Source: Deltaproteobacteria bacterium | GTDB lineage: Bacteria > Desulfobacterota > Syntrophobacteria > Syntrophobacterales > Syntrophobacteraceae | Direction of reading: 5' to 3' | Assembly (NCBI GenBank): GCA_021777755.1 | Contig: JAJYDE010000042.1 | Span: 1 to 36,137 of the forward strand | Length of the DNA: 36,137 bases | Shown: positions 24,754-33,407 of the stretch, piece after piece | Layout of the letters: each line of letters opens with the position of its first letter | Numbering within the stretch: the stretch's first letter is position 1 | Translations under genes and position numbers: made by a program | The notes under the pieces: generated by a model | What the model saw: the letters and a program-made list of their open reading frames with translations, nothing else | What the model was told of the DNA's origin: nothing | Database searches by the model: none

Positions 24754-24966
24754 ATGTCAACTGCCGCGACGCGAAAACAATTCGAAGAATTCAGGGCATC
24801 GGCCCTCTACTGCCCCGGGTGCAAGAAGGCCATGCCGGTCCACAGTAGACTGTTGCTCGTTCTACCCGATGGCGAACTCCACGAGTATCTGTGCCGGGCG
24901 TGCATGACCTCGCTTGGGACCAGGACCATACGCAACAGCCCGCAAGACAGGGTCATCATTCCTTAG
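24754..24966 (+). CDS. Small zinc-ribbon protein
   Basis: A 70-residue protein with a CPGC (C20, C23) and CRAC (C47, C50) zinc-ribbon pattern. Otherwise not recognised. The ATG begins one base after the dnaJ stop, so it is probably translated from the dnaJ message. A seven-C/seven-G palindrome (24967-24980) follows its stop but has no U-tract. A role with DnaJ is only suggested by position. Confidence 0.65.
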   Translation: MSTAATRKQFEEFRASALYCPGCKKAMPVHSRLLLVLPDGELHEYLCRACMTSLGTRTIRNSPQDRVIIP

Positions 24967-25004
24967 CCCCCCCGGGGGGGAGCATGGCCTCAGGCCGCCA
25001 ATAG

Positions 25005-25033
25005 TTGATCGAGCCCTGATTAAGAGATAAAAA
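25005..25033 (+). promoter_or_regulatory. Candidate sigma-70 promoter for the ABC cluster
   Basis: TTGATC (25005-25010), 17-bp spacer, TAAAAA (25028-25033). It would give a leader of about 125 nt before the ATPase gene, containing the alternative hairpins at 25107-25134. Confidence 0.4.
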
Positions 25034-25106
25034 CAACGACGAAGCACTAGCCAAAAATCTCAAATGGAGATAATAAGCGGGTCGGGTGTCTTTTTCCGTT
25101 TTGGAA

Positions 25107-25134
25107 GGGACCTACGTGGCGTCCCTGTCGGGAC
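25107..25134 (+). promoter_or_regulatory. Leader with two mutually exclusive hairpins
   Basis: GGGAC (25107-25111), GTCCC (25121-25125) and GGGAC (25130-25134) lie in a row. The central GTCCC can pair with either flank but not both, giving a 9-nt-loop or a 4-nt-loop hairpin. It sits 31 bp before the ATPase start. A switch in translation or transcription is possible but unproven; the stems are short. Confidence 0.35.
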
Positions 25135-25165
25135 ATGTAATGGCGCAAGACGAGGTTGAATTGAA

Positions 25166-26116
25166 ATGATAGAAGCCGAAGGACTGACAAAATTTTATGG
25201 CCCGAGAGGGGCCATAAAGGATGTTTCCTTTCAAGTCGAAAAGGGTGAAGTGGTCGGCTTTCTTGGCCCCAACGGGGCTGGTAAATCCACCACCATACGT
25301 ATTCTTACCTGCTATATTCCTCCGTCGTCGGGCACGGCGACCGTCGAGGGACTCGACATTCTTGAGGACTCGCTTCGGATCAGGCAAACGATCGGCTACC
25401 TGCCCGAAAGCGTTCCGCTCTACAATGAACTGACGGTGGATCGATTTCTTCGTTTTGCCGCCGGGGCCAAGGGAGTCGGGGCAAAGAGGATCGGCGCGGA
25501 GATAAGCCGTGTGGTCTCGACCTGCGGCCTGGAAAAGGTGTCCAACAGGATTATCGGCAATCTTTCGAAGGGCTTCAAGCAGCGTGTGGGTCTTGCCCAG
25601 GCGCTTTTAAACAACCCGTCGGTTCTCATCCTCGATGAACCCACCATAGGGCTCGATCCGACTCAGATCATCGAAATCCGGCGTATCATCGAGGAACTGC
25701 GCGAAGACAGGACAATTCTTCTAAGCAGCCATATCCTGCCCGAGGTGGCCCAGATTTGCAAAAGGGTCGTGATCATCAACAAAGGGCAAATCGTTGCTAC
25801 CGACAGCCCGGCAAACCTCACCAGCCAACTGCAGAAGACATCGACCATCGTGCTTGAACTGAGCGGACCGCACGAGGAGTTCACCCGGGCTGTTGAAAAC
25901 TTGCCGGGGGTGCAGAAAGTCCTGCGCACGAGCAATGGAACGAGCAAGTTCCAGATAGAAACGGACCCCACCGTGGATATGCGCCCCGATATTGCGGCCC
26001 TCGCGGTGCGCAAGGGATGCGGACTTCTTGAGTTGCGAACCTTGCAACTGAGCCTGGAAGAGATATTCATGCAGCTTGTCACCGAGGAATCGACCCAGGA
26101 GGGAGCCGAGTCATGA
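25166..26116 (+). CDS. ABC transporter ATP-binding protein (GldA-like)
   Basis: A 316-residue ATPase with Walker A GPNGAGKST (34-42), signature LSKGF at 133-137 (a variant of LSGGQ), and Walker B VLILDEPT (153-160) followed by IGLDP. A C-terminal region beyond the ATPase core is typical of CcmA/GldA-type exporters. It powers the permease encoded by the next gene, which overlaps by ATGA. With the GldG-like and DUF4340 genes it forms the conserved cluster annotated as gliding-motility-type ABC transport. Gliding itself is not implied; the substrate is unknown. Confidence 0.92.
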   Translation: MIEAEGLTKFYGPRGAIKDVSFQVEKGEVVGFLGPNGAGKSTTIRILTCYIPPSSGTATVEGLDILEDSLRIRQTIGYLPESVPLYNELTVDRFLRFAAGAKGVGAKRIGAEISRVVSTCGLEKVSNRIIGNLSKGFKQRVGLAQALLNNPSVLILDEPTIGLDPTQIIEIRRIIEELREDRTILLSSHILPEVAQICKRVVIINKGQIVATDSPANLTSQLQKTSTIVLELSGPHEEFTRAVENLPGVQKVLRTSNGTSKFQIETDPTVDMRPDIAALAVRKGCGLLELRTLQLSLEEIFMQLVTEESTQEGAES

Positions 26117-26886
26117 AAGGTTTTTGGCCCGTTTATAAAAAAGAACTCTACGAAATGTTCATGTCGCGCATCTTTTATGCCTTGGCCTTCTTTTTCCTGC
26201 TTTTGTGCGGAGTTTTTTTCTACCTCATCCTGCAACAGATCGTGATGTTTAGCTACCAGGTTGCGCAAAACCCGCAGATCGCTCAAAACGTCAGCATGCC
26301 CGAGTTGTTCATGCGCTCCTTTTTGTGGAACATCAGCGTGATCATGCTGTTCGTGGCACCTCTTCTGACCATGAGGCTCTATGCTGAAGAGCGAAAAAAC
26401 GGGACCATGGAACTGCTCTACACCTATCCGGTAACCGATCTTGGAACCCTTGCGGGCAAGTTCGCCGCCTGCATGACAACCTTTGCCGTGCTCCTTGCCG
26501 CCACACTTCCGGGCGTCATCATGCTGGCCTCGATCGCCGGATCGTCCTGGAAGCCCATTGTTTGCGGCTACGGGGGGCTTGTGCTTCTGGGCAGCGCTTT
26601 TATCTCCCTGGGCACTTTCGCTTCCACCCTCACCAGCAATCAGATCGTGGCCGCCATCGTCACCTTCGGGGTGCTGCTGATGCTCTGGTTTATAGGCGAC
26701 GCCAAATCGGCGGTCAATCCGCCTGTTGTAGGAAACATCCTGGGATATCTTTCGGTATCCGATCATTTCAAGGGGATGGTCAAAGGACTGCTCGATTCGA
26801 GGGATATCGTCTATTACGGGGCTTTTTCCGCCCTTTTCCTGTTCCTCACCTTGAGGCAGATGAGCTCTTATCGCTGGAGGGGTTAA
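26113..26886 (+). CDS. ABC-2 type permease (GldF-like)
   Basis: A 257-residue polytopic membrane protein. Hydrophobic segments lie near residues 17-40, 75-95, 110-140, 145-170, 175-195 and 230-250. The motif RLYAEERKNGTMELLYTYPVTD is the standard ABC-2 permease loop between early membrane helices. The start overlaps the ATPase stop (ATGA). It is followed by the GldG-like gene after 110 bp. Confidence 0.88.
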   Translation: MKGFWPVYKKELYEMFMSRIFYALAFFFLLLCGVFFYLILQQIVMFSYQVAQNPQIAQNVSMPELFMRSFLWNISVIMLFVAPLLTMRLYAEERKNGTMELLYTYPVTDLGTLAGKFAACMTTFAVLLAATLPGVIMLASIAGSSWKPIVCGYGGLVLLGSAFISLGTFASTLTSNQIVAAIVTFGVLLMLWFIGDAKSAVNPPVVGNILGYLSVSDHFKGMVKGLLDSRDIVYYGAFSALFLFLTLRQMSSYRWRG

Positions 26887-26996
26887 CCGGGCCGCCGAGG
26901 CAGTTCTCCCGCCCGTTTTTTCAACCGGCGGGCTCCAAACCTTCCCTCGGTCCCGGAATCCATCATAAGAAACCAAAGAACGACGGAGAAATGAAA

Positions 26997-28412
26997 ATGC
27001 CGGCAAATAGCGGCCGCAAACTCAAATGGGCATATGGAGCCAACACCGTGGTCTCCACTGTAATTTTCTTCATGATCCTGGTTTTTGTCATCCTCATCGC
27101 CCAGCAAAACCCCTGGCGGGTCGATCTTACCGAAATGGGGGCTTTCAGCCTTTCCCAGCAAACCCGAAAGATTCTTAAAACCATAAACAGGCCCGTTTCC
27201 ATCAAGGTTTTCATCGCCGGCAGCGGCCAGGGGGCCCAGGGCAAGGGCAAGATCAGGGACCTTTTAAAAACCTACTGCTATTACAGCAAGAACATTACAT
27301 ACCGGTTCATCGACCCGGATACGCATCCGCGAATGACCCGAAGCTACGGCATAAAAACCTACGGAACAATCGTACTGGAAGGCTACGGGAAAAAGCAGTC
27401 GGTCCTTGCGGCCGATGAGCAGGACATTACAAACGCCCTTCTCAAGCTTAAAAGCACCGTGCGGCAGAAGATATACTTTCTGACCGGACATGGGGAACAT
27501 TCCCTTACGGCCAATGGAAATGAGAGCTATTCGGTCGCCAAAACCGCCCTTGGTAAAGACCTCTACAAGGTGGGCGAATTAAACCTGCTGCAGGCAAGCG
27601 ATGTTCCGGCCGACGCGGCCGCCCTCATCATCGCCGGGCCTCAGAAACCGATTCCCGAGCGCGAACAGAAGATACTGGCCGGCTACCTGGCCCGCGGAGG
27701 CTCGGTCTTCCTGCTCCTCGACCCTCTCACCCCGACTGGCATGACCAGCTTCTTAAAGGGCTACGGCATCGATGTGGGCAGCGACGTGGTCGTTGACCGC
27801 CTGAGCCGCCTTTTCGGCGCAAGCCCCACCGTCCCCGTGGTGATGCAATACGGGCAAAGCGAAATCACTCGCGATTTCACCGAGCCTACTTTCTTCCCCT
27901 ACGCCAGGTCGGTTGTCCCTATGAAAACGCCACCCAAGGGGATCGAATTGCAAACGATCGCGGCCACTTCAGCCAGCGCGTGGGCCGACCGCAATATAGA
28001 CGAACTCAAACAGGGCAAGGCCACCTTCGATAAATCAAGAGATCTTCCCGGCCCCGTTCCCCTGGTGGTCATGGCCTCCATCAAAACCGCGCCCAAGCCT
28101 GATGCGGCTGGCAAGCAACTCGTTGCCGCTCAACCATCGAAGGCGGGAAAACTCGTTGTTGCGGGCAACTCCTTTTTCCCCGTCAATTCAAATTTCAATC
28201 AATACGGAAACGGGGATCTGTTCTTGAACACGGTGAATTATCTGGCCAACAGGACCGATCTGATCACCATCCAGCGGCCGAACGTGAGCAAACCCCTGAT
28301 GCTTACCCGCGCCCAGGGAGTATCGTTTATCTGGACGGTTATCATACTGATCCCGCTCGCCGTGCTGGTTTCCGGAATTGCGGTCTCCAGAATGAGGAGG
28401 TCTCAGAGATGA
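26997..28412 (+). CDS. GldG-like ABC auxiliary protein
   Basis: A 471-residue protein with an N-terminal membrane anchor (about residues 14-37), a large extracytoplasmic domain of the GldG/DUF4350 or IFT52-like type (DLTEMGAFSLSQQTRKIL, YFLTGHGEHSL, GGSVFLLLDPL), and a C-terminal membrane segment (VSFIWTVIILIPLAVLVSG). The ATG at 26997 is chosen because GGAG is 8 nt upstream; an ATG two codons earlier is too close. A much longer frame extends upstream into the permease gene but is not credible. It overlaps the next gene by ATGA. Confidence 0.88.
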   Translation: MPANSGRKLKWAYGANTVVSTVIFFMILVFVILIAQQNPWRVDLTEMGAFSLSQQTRKILKTINRPVSIKVFIAGSGQGAQGKGKIRDLLKTYCYYSKNITYRFIDPDTHPRMTRSYGIKTYGTIVLEGYGKKQSVLAADEQDITNALLKLKSTVRQKIYFLTGHGEHSLTANGNESYSVAKTALGKDLYKVGELNLLQASDVPADAAALIIAGPQKPIPEREQKILAGYLARGGSVFLLLDPLTPTGMTSFLKGYGIDVGSDVVVDRLSRLFGASPTVPVVMQYGQSEITRDFTEPTFFPYARSVVPMKTPPKGIELQTIAATSASAWADRNIDELKQGKATFDKSRDLPGPVPLVVMASIKTAPKPDAAGKQLVAAQPSKAGKLVVAGNSFFPVNSNFNQYGNGDLFLNTVNYLANRTDLITIQRPNVSKPLMLTRAQGVSFIWTVIILIPLAVLVSGIAVSRMRRSQR

Positions 28413-29788
28413 AATTGCGGACCACCGCCATATATTTTCTCATCCTGCTGGTGATCGGAGCGGTTTACGGCGCGATGAGGATGGAAAAGCAAAAAACGGC
28501 AACGAAAGAAAAGTTGGCCAGGCGCGTTTTTACCTTTTCACCCGATAGTGTCACCCAAATTGAGATAGAGTCGGGGCAACATAAGCTTATCAGCCTTAAA
28601 AAGGCCGGTAAGTGGACCATTTCCACTCCGATCGTCTCCGAAGTGGATAATACCCAACTCACCGGTTTTCTTTCCACTCTCCAAAATGTCGAAATGGAGC
28701 GAAAGATCGGCAAGCCCTCGGGAGACCTCAAGGCTTTCGGACTGGACAAGCCTTCTTTGGTCGTGCGGTTTTTGACCGCGGGCAAATGGCTGGAACTCGA
28801 CGCCGGGGCAAAAAATCCGGTTGGGACCGACAGATACGCGAGGGCTGGCAAAAGCGGTGAAATCTTCGACATATCCAGCCAGGCTTATGACGATTTGAAC
28901 AAGAACCTGACCGCGCTCAGGCGAAAGGAGCTTTTCTCCTGGAAACCCGGTCAGGTCAAAGCCTTCCAGATTACTTGGAAAAACGGCGACCAGGTGGCCG
29001 TTGCGCGCCAGGGAGACACTGGCCTGTGGAAGTCTAAAACCCAGCCGCAGCTGAAAATCAGCTCCGATAAGGTCGATAATTTCCTCGAAGGGCTTCACTG
29101 GCTTCGGGCCGCGAATTTTCCGCCCGAGAGCGCGAAACCGACTTCGCCCGATATAGCCGTCAACATTGAACTACGAGGCGGCAAAACCGCCCAACTTCAG
29201 GCTCAACTGCCCGGCCCCGGGGAAAAGCAGGCTCTTGCCACTTCCTCCGAACTTCCTTGGCCCGTGCTGCTTCCAACCTACTTTCTGTCATCCCTGCCGC
29301 ACACGGTGGACGCGCTCGTAGACAAATCCCTTCTGTCCTCCCGGCCTTCGGACATAAAGAAGATCTCATGGAAAACGCAGGGCACGAGCGCGGAGCTTGC
29401 TCGCATGGCAAACAACCACTGGGGGATAGTAGAGGGCGCCTCCCCCCCGAAGTCCATCAAGAATCCCTGGGCCGCCGAGAGTCTTTTGGCCGCCTTGCAC
29501 AACACGGAGTATATCGGAGCGGCCAGTCCGGCAGCGGCGGCGCCCTCCGGCGCTTCGAACTCGCTTACCCTGGTGGACACTTTCGGCAAAAAGACTTCCC
29601 TTACCTGGAATGCGGTCGAGGCTAAAAATGCGGGGCCCGTGGACGCCTGGCTCGAAAAGGACGGCTCCTTGTCGCAGCTGCGGATAAATTCCAAGGACAT
29701 TCTGCGAATCGATTCGTTGCTGAGCTCGCTCAACCCGGTCGAGAAGGCTGCGGCGCCAGTAAAGAACGCGGCGAGCGCGAAAAAATGA
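28409..29788 (+). CDS. DUF4340-type membrane-anchored protein
   Basis: A 459-residue protein with an N-terminal hydrophobic anchor (about 6-24) and repeated beta-rich modules of DUF4340 (WTISTPIVSEVDNTQLTGFL, KAFGLDKPSLVV, SLLSSRPSDIKKISW). The domain commonly follows the GldG-like gene. The role is unknown; an extracytoplasmic accessory to the ABC system is likely. The start overlaps the preceding stop by ATGA, suggesting translational coupling. The C-terminus is Ala/Lys-rich. Confidence 0.82.
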   Translation: MKLRTTAIYFLILLVIGAVYGAMRMEKQKTATKEKLARRVFTFSPDSVTQIEIESGQHKLISLKKAGKWTISTPIVSEVDNTQLTGFLSTLQNVEMERKIGKPSGDLKAFGLDKPSLVVRFLTAGKWLELDAGAKNPVGTDRYARAGKSGEIFDISSQAYDDLNKNLTALRRKELFSWKPGQVKAFQITWKNGDQVAVARQGDTGLWKSKTQPQLKISSDKVDNFLEGLHWLRAANFPPESAKPTSPDIAVNIELRGGKTAQLQAQLPGPGEKQALATSSELPWPVLLPTYFLSSLPHTVDALVDKSLLSSRPSDIKKISWKTQGTSAELARMANNHWGIVEGASPPKSIKNPWAAESLLAALHNTEYIGAASPAAAAPSGASNSLTLVDTFGKKTSLTWNAVEAKNAGPVDAWLEKDGSLSQLRINSKDILRIDSLLSSLNPVEKAAAPVKNAASAKK

Positions 29789-29819
29789 TCACAGCTCAAG
29801 CGGAGGCCCGGCGTTATCC

Positions 29820-31148
29820 ATGACTGCTGTAAGCCTTGAAAACCTGGTGGCTCAGCAAAAAAACCTTCAAAGTATTCTCGACAACATGCTCGAAGGCATA
29901 ATAGCCCACGATACGGACCGGCGGATATTGTTCTTCAACCGTGCGGCGGAAAAGATCACGGGCTATTGCCGCGAGGAGGTTCTCGGCCGGGATTGCCACT
30001 TGGTCTTCGGCTCCCCGTTTTGCGGGAAGAAATGTTCCTTTTGCAATCGCCCCATGGAAAGGCTCGATCATCACTCATATACCTTGAACATCTGCACCCG
30101 CTCGGGGGATCTGCGCCGCATAGAAATGTCGGTTACCGGCATGTACGACGACGAAGGGGCCTTTGTCGGCGTACTGGCGGCATTCCGGGATCTCACCGAG
30201 ATTTTGAGCCTGCAACTGCGCCTTGGCGAACTCACGAGCTTTTCCGGCATTGTGGGCAAAGACCGAAAGATGATCGAAGTCTACGATCAGATCCGAAACC
30301 TTTCGGCAACCGATTACCCGGTGCATATTACCGGGGAGACCGGGACCGGTAAGGAACTGGTTGCCGCCGCAGTGCACAACGAAAGCGCCCGGGCCGGCGG
30401 GCCGTTTGTGCCGGTAAACTGCGGAGCGCTGCCCGAAGGCCTCCTTGAGAGTGAACTCTTCGGACATGTCAAGGGCGCCTTCTCGGGGGCCATCCGCGAT
30501 AAGAAGGGCCGATTCGAGCTGGCCGACGGAGGCACGCTATTTCTCGACGAAGTGGCCGAACTGCCCCGGCACATGCAGGTAAAACTCCTGCGGGTCTTGC
30601 AATCGGGTTCGTTTGAAAGGGTTGGCGGGGAAAAGACCATTACGACCGATGTGCGCATCATAAGCGCCACCAACCGCAATCTCAAACGTCTCATGGAGCG
30701 GGAGGAATTCCGGGAAGACCTCTATTACCGGCTAAACGTTGTCCCGGTAAGAATACCGGCCCTGCGCGAGCGTAAAAACGACATTCCGCTCCTTGCCGCC
30801 TTTTTTCTCGGTCAGGCGGCCGAGCACGGCCGCAAGGCGGCACGCATCCGCAGTCAAGCCGTCTCCATGATGATGGACTATGGTTGGCCGGGAAACGTGC
30901 GAGAATTGCAAAACGCCATCCATTTCGCCCTGGTCAAGTCGCGCGGCCTCGATATCGAAGCCGATCATCTCCCTTTTGAAATCCGCCAAAACCCCTGTAC
31001 GCCTTCAAAGCCGGGCCCCCGGCCGCTTCTTACCCCGGAAACGGTTGCTTCCGCCATCGCCAGGGCGGGGGGAAATCGCTCGCAGGCGGCCAAACTGCTC
31101 GGAGTGGGCCGCGCAACTCTCTACAGGTTTCTGGAAAAAAAACTATAA
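29820..31148 (+). CDS. Sigma-54-dependent activator with Cys-rich PAS domain
   Basis: A 442-residue Fis-family regulator. The N-terminal PAS domain (about 10-130) has C50, C59, C68, C72, C75 and C92, with spacing CX8CX8CX3CX2C. The AAA+ domain has Walker A GETGTGKE (172-179), the sigma-54 loop as GAFSGA (219-224) rather than GAFTGA, and Walker B GGTLFLDE (237-244). A Fis-type helix-turn-helix ends the protein (GNRSQAAKLLGVGRATLYRFL). It drives transcription from -24/-12 promoters; the cysteines suggest redox or metal sensing. It follows the DUF4340 gene by 31 bp, so it may belong to that operon. I found no good -24/-12 site in the window. Confidence 0.92.
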   Translation: MTAVSLENLVAQQKNLQSILDNMLEGIIAHDTDRRILFFNRAAEKITGYCREEVLGRDCHLVFGSPFCGKKCSFCNRPMERLDHHSYTLNICTRSGDLRRIEMSVTGMYDDEGAFVGVLAAFRDLTEILSLQLRLGELTSFSGIVGKDRKMIEVYDQIRNLSATDYPVHITGETGTGKELVAAAVHNESARAGGPFVPVNCGALPEGLLESELFGHVKGAFSGAIRDKKGRFELADGGTLFLDEVAELPRHMQVKLLRVLQSGSFERVGGEKTITTDVRIISATNRNLKRLMEREEFREDLYYRLNVVPVRIPALRERKNDIPLLAAFFLGQAAEHGRKAARIRSQAVSMMMDYGWPGNVRELQNAIHFALVKSRGLDIEADHLPFEIRQNPCTPSKPGPRPLLTPETVASAIARAGGNRSQAAKLLGVGRATLYRFLEKKL

Positions 31149-31439
31149 AAATTGGTCGTCAAACGTCTACCACAAATGAGTAACGACCGGTTGTCCCCAT
31201 CGCGTGTTCACAGCGAAATCCACAAATCCGCGGACTTCCATACCGGCGGTATGCTTACGTACTCAAAAGCGACGACAGAAGATCAAAACCGGCCCGCGAT
31301 GCCCCTCTCCCCCGTGCAAGGCATGGGGAAGAGAGGATTTCGACCGCGCTCGGCCAACCATAATCCGGGCGGCCAAGAGCAAAAGGGCATCGAGTCCGAA
31401 ACGCAAACAGTCGGGGACTGCGAAAGAGTCGGCCTGCAA
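31149..31439. other. Intergenic region between converging genes
   Basis: No gene is seen here. A loose hairpin (CCTCTCCCCC against GGGGAAGAGAGG, about 31303-31340) without a U-tract could slow polymerase between the converging regulator and etfA. Confidence 0.3.
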
Positions 31440-32429
31440 CTACGAGCAGCTGCTCTTCAATTTCTTGATCTCTTCGGTAAAAGCCGGAACGAAGTTGAAA
31501 AGGTCTTCGACGACCCCGTAATCGGCCTTGCTGAAAATGGGAGCTTCCGCATCCTTATTGACCGCGACGATGAACTTGGAAGAGCCCATGCCGGCAAGAT
31601 GCTGGATTGCTCCCGAAATTCCAACGGCGATATAAAGATTGGGATTGACGACCTTTCCGGTCTGCCCCACCTGATCGGAATGAGGACGCCATCCCGAGTC
31701 GACCGCGGCTCGCGAGGCCCCGACAGCGGCCCCAAGCACCCTGGCCATATCCTCGAGCAGAGCATAATTTTCAGGCCCTTTCATCCCACGGCCGCCGGAA
31801 ATGATGATTTCAGCTTCCGTAAGTTCCACCTTGCCCGAAGTGTCAAAGTCCATCGACTTTACGCTGGACCTTGCAGGGGCGATGGAGACCTCTACTTTTT
31901 CCACTTCAGCCTTTTTGTCTTCCGCCGGAGCAAAGCAATCCATCACGTTCGGACGGCAGGAAATGACCGGAAGCGCGCCTTCGGCCCATTCGCACCAGCC
32001 GAAGCACTTGCCGGCGAATATGGGCCTTTTGGCCTTGATCCTGCCATTTTCACAGACCACCTGGATGCAGTCCTGGGCAAGACCTGCCTTGAGACGCGCC
32101 GCAAGACGAGCGCTAAAGTCCTTGCCATCAACGGAGGCAGGCAAAATCACCGCGGAAGGGTCGCACTTGGCAACAACATCGGCCATGGCGGGCACGTAGC
32201 TTTCCGCCAGATAATTTTCCAAAGCCGGATCATCGACCACATAGACCTTGTCCACCCCGTAACGGCCAAGTTCGGCGGCCTTGTCGGCCACTCCGGACCC
32301 CACCGCCACGGCGCACAAGCCAACACCCATGGCATCGGCAAGCCTTTTTCCCTCGCTTGCCACCTCATAGCTCACACGGCGGAAGGCGCCGTGACGAAAT
32401 TCGGCAATAATGCACACGCATTTTCCCAT
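31440..32429 (-). CDS. etfA: Electron transfer flavoprotein alpha subunit
   Basis: A 329-residue EtfA that carries FAD and passes electrons from acyl-CoA or other dehydrogenases. The C-terminal FAD domain has the family signature [20 protein letters not shown], then [34 protein letters not shown]. The ATG at 32429 has GGAG upstream. It follows etfB by 18 nt. No clustered iron-sulfur ligands are seen, so it resembles a simple Etf rather than a ferredoxin-fused form; whether it bifurcates cannot be told from here. Confidence 0.95.
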   Translation of the reverse strand: MGKCVCIIAEFRHGAFRRVSYEVASEGKRLADAMGVGLCAVAVGSGVADKAAELGRYGVDKVYVVDDPALENYLAESYVPAMADVVAKCDPSAVILPASVDGKDFSARLAARLKAGLAQDCIQVVCENGRIKAKRPIFAGKCFGWCEWAEGALPVISCRPNVMDCFAPAEDKKAEVEKVEVSIAPARSSVKSMDFDTSGKVELTEAEIIISGGRGMKGPENYALLEDMARVLGAAVGASRAAVDSGWRPHSDQVGQTGKVVNPNLYIAVGISGAIQHLAGMGSSKFIVAVNKDAEAPIFSKADYGVVEDLFNFVPAFTEEIKKLKSSCS

Positions 32430-32447
32430 TGTTTTGCTCTCCTTGGC

Positions 32448-33239
32448 TCAGATCACTTTAGCTTCTTCATGCAACGCACGAACGAGTTCCACTGCCTTTC
32501 CGGCCGTATCCAGTCCTCCGTCGATGACCTTTCCCGCGGATCTCGGGACGGGCATCTCCAGGGACGTCATACGAACTCTGGCAGTTCCGGCCACCGCGGC
32601 ATCCACTCCCAGGTCGGCGAGCTTTTTTGTGGCCAAAGGCTTTTTCTTGGCTTTCATGATGCCGGGCAAAGATGCGTAGCGCGGGCTCCAAACAGCGTGC
32701 GAACCGCCGAAGGTGACCACGGCGGGCAGGCTCGATTCCAAAACCACCTTGCCCCCCTCCACGGAGCGCTCAATAGTGACGTTTTGCCCGTCCGAAGCAA
32801 TCGAAACGGCCAGAGCCAGATGAGGCCAATCCAGCAACTCGGCCACCATGGGACCGCGTTGAGCCATGTCGTAGTCTACAGCGCGAGAACCACACAAAAC
32901 GATGTCGGCATTGAGTTCCTTTACGGCCGCGGCAAGAGCCATGGCAACTCCCAGGCTGTCGCTTCCCTCCAGCGCCGGATCGTCGATCAGAACGCCGGTA
33001 TCGGCGCCCATGGCCATGGCAGTGCGAATGGATTCCACAACTCTTTGCGGTCCCCAACTGATGATGGTGACGCTTCCCCCGTGTTTTTCCTTCAATCGAA
33101 GGGCCGCTTCCACGGCGAATTCGTCATAGGGGTTGACGATCCACTTCAGATCATCCGTAACGACCGATTTGCCGTCACTTGCAATGCGGATTACCGATTC
33201 GGTATCCGGAGTTTGTTTGAGCAATACTGCCACATTCAC
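32448..33239 (-). CDS. etfB: Electron transfer flavoprotein beta subunit
   Basis: A 263-residue EtfB with MNVAVLLKQTPDTES, NPYDEFAVEAALRLKE, the nucleotide-binding GADTGVLIDDPALEGSD region and ADIVLCGSRAVDYDMAQRGPMVAELL. It begins with GTG at 33239 after GGAGGAAAAACC, a good ribosome site. It heads the etfBA unit with a palindrome (33336-33352) about 100 bp upstream. It pairs with EtfA to accept electrons during acyl-CoA oxidation or the reverse. Confidence 0.95.
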   Translation of the reverse strand: MNVAVLLKQTPDTESVIRIASDGKSVVTDDLKWIVNPYDEFAVEAALRLKEKHGGSVTIISWGPQRVVESIRTAMAMGADTGVLIDDPALEGSDSLGVAMALAAAVKELNADIVLCGSRAVDYDMAQRGPMVAELLDWPHLALAVSIASDGQNVTIERSVEGGKVVLESSLPAVVTFGGSHAVWSPRYASLPGIMKAKKKPLATKKLADLGVDAAVAGTARVRMTSLEMPVPRSAGKVIDGGLDTAGKAVELVRALHEEAKVI

Positions 33240-33335
33240 GGTTTTTCCTCCTTCTAGGCTGTTTAGCTCTGCTTTAGAGGGCAGTCTTCCATAACGCTTC
33301 CTCTTCTATAAAAAAAACTCCACTTTTTCAACAAA

Positions 33336-33352
33336 TAGGTAAAATTTACCTA
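33336..33352. promoter_or_regulatory. Palindromic operator candidate upstream of etfB
   Basis: TAGGTAAA-A-TTTACCTA is a perfect 8-bp inverted repeat with a 1-bp centre. On the etf strand an AT-rich stretch with a TTGTTG/TATAGA-like promoter follows it directly. Its sequence differs from the palindrome before the TetR gene, so a different regulator may bind here. Confidence 0.6.
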
Positions 33353-33407
33353 ACGCCGAGTCAAAAAAGGCAACGCCCTTCCCGCCCCTCCCCTGGCAAA
33401 AGATTGC

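Noticed and set aside
24967-24980. C7G7 palindrome as a terminator
   Set aside because: It has no loop and no U-tract.
26562-26996. N-terminal extension of the GldG-like protein
   Set aside because: It overlaps the permease in another frame, has no family similarity and lacks a ribosome site.
25663-27006. Minus-strand frame of 447 codons
   Set aside because: Antisense to the ABC ATPase and permease, low-complexity and His/Gly-rich.
31152-33257. Plus-strand frame of 701 codons
   Set aside because: It is antisense to etfA and etfB, which have full family signatures; the long frame results from codon bias at high GC.
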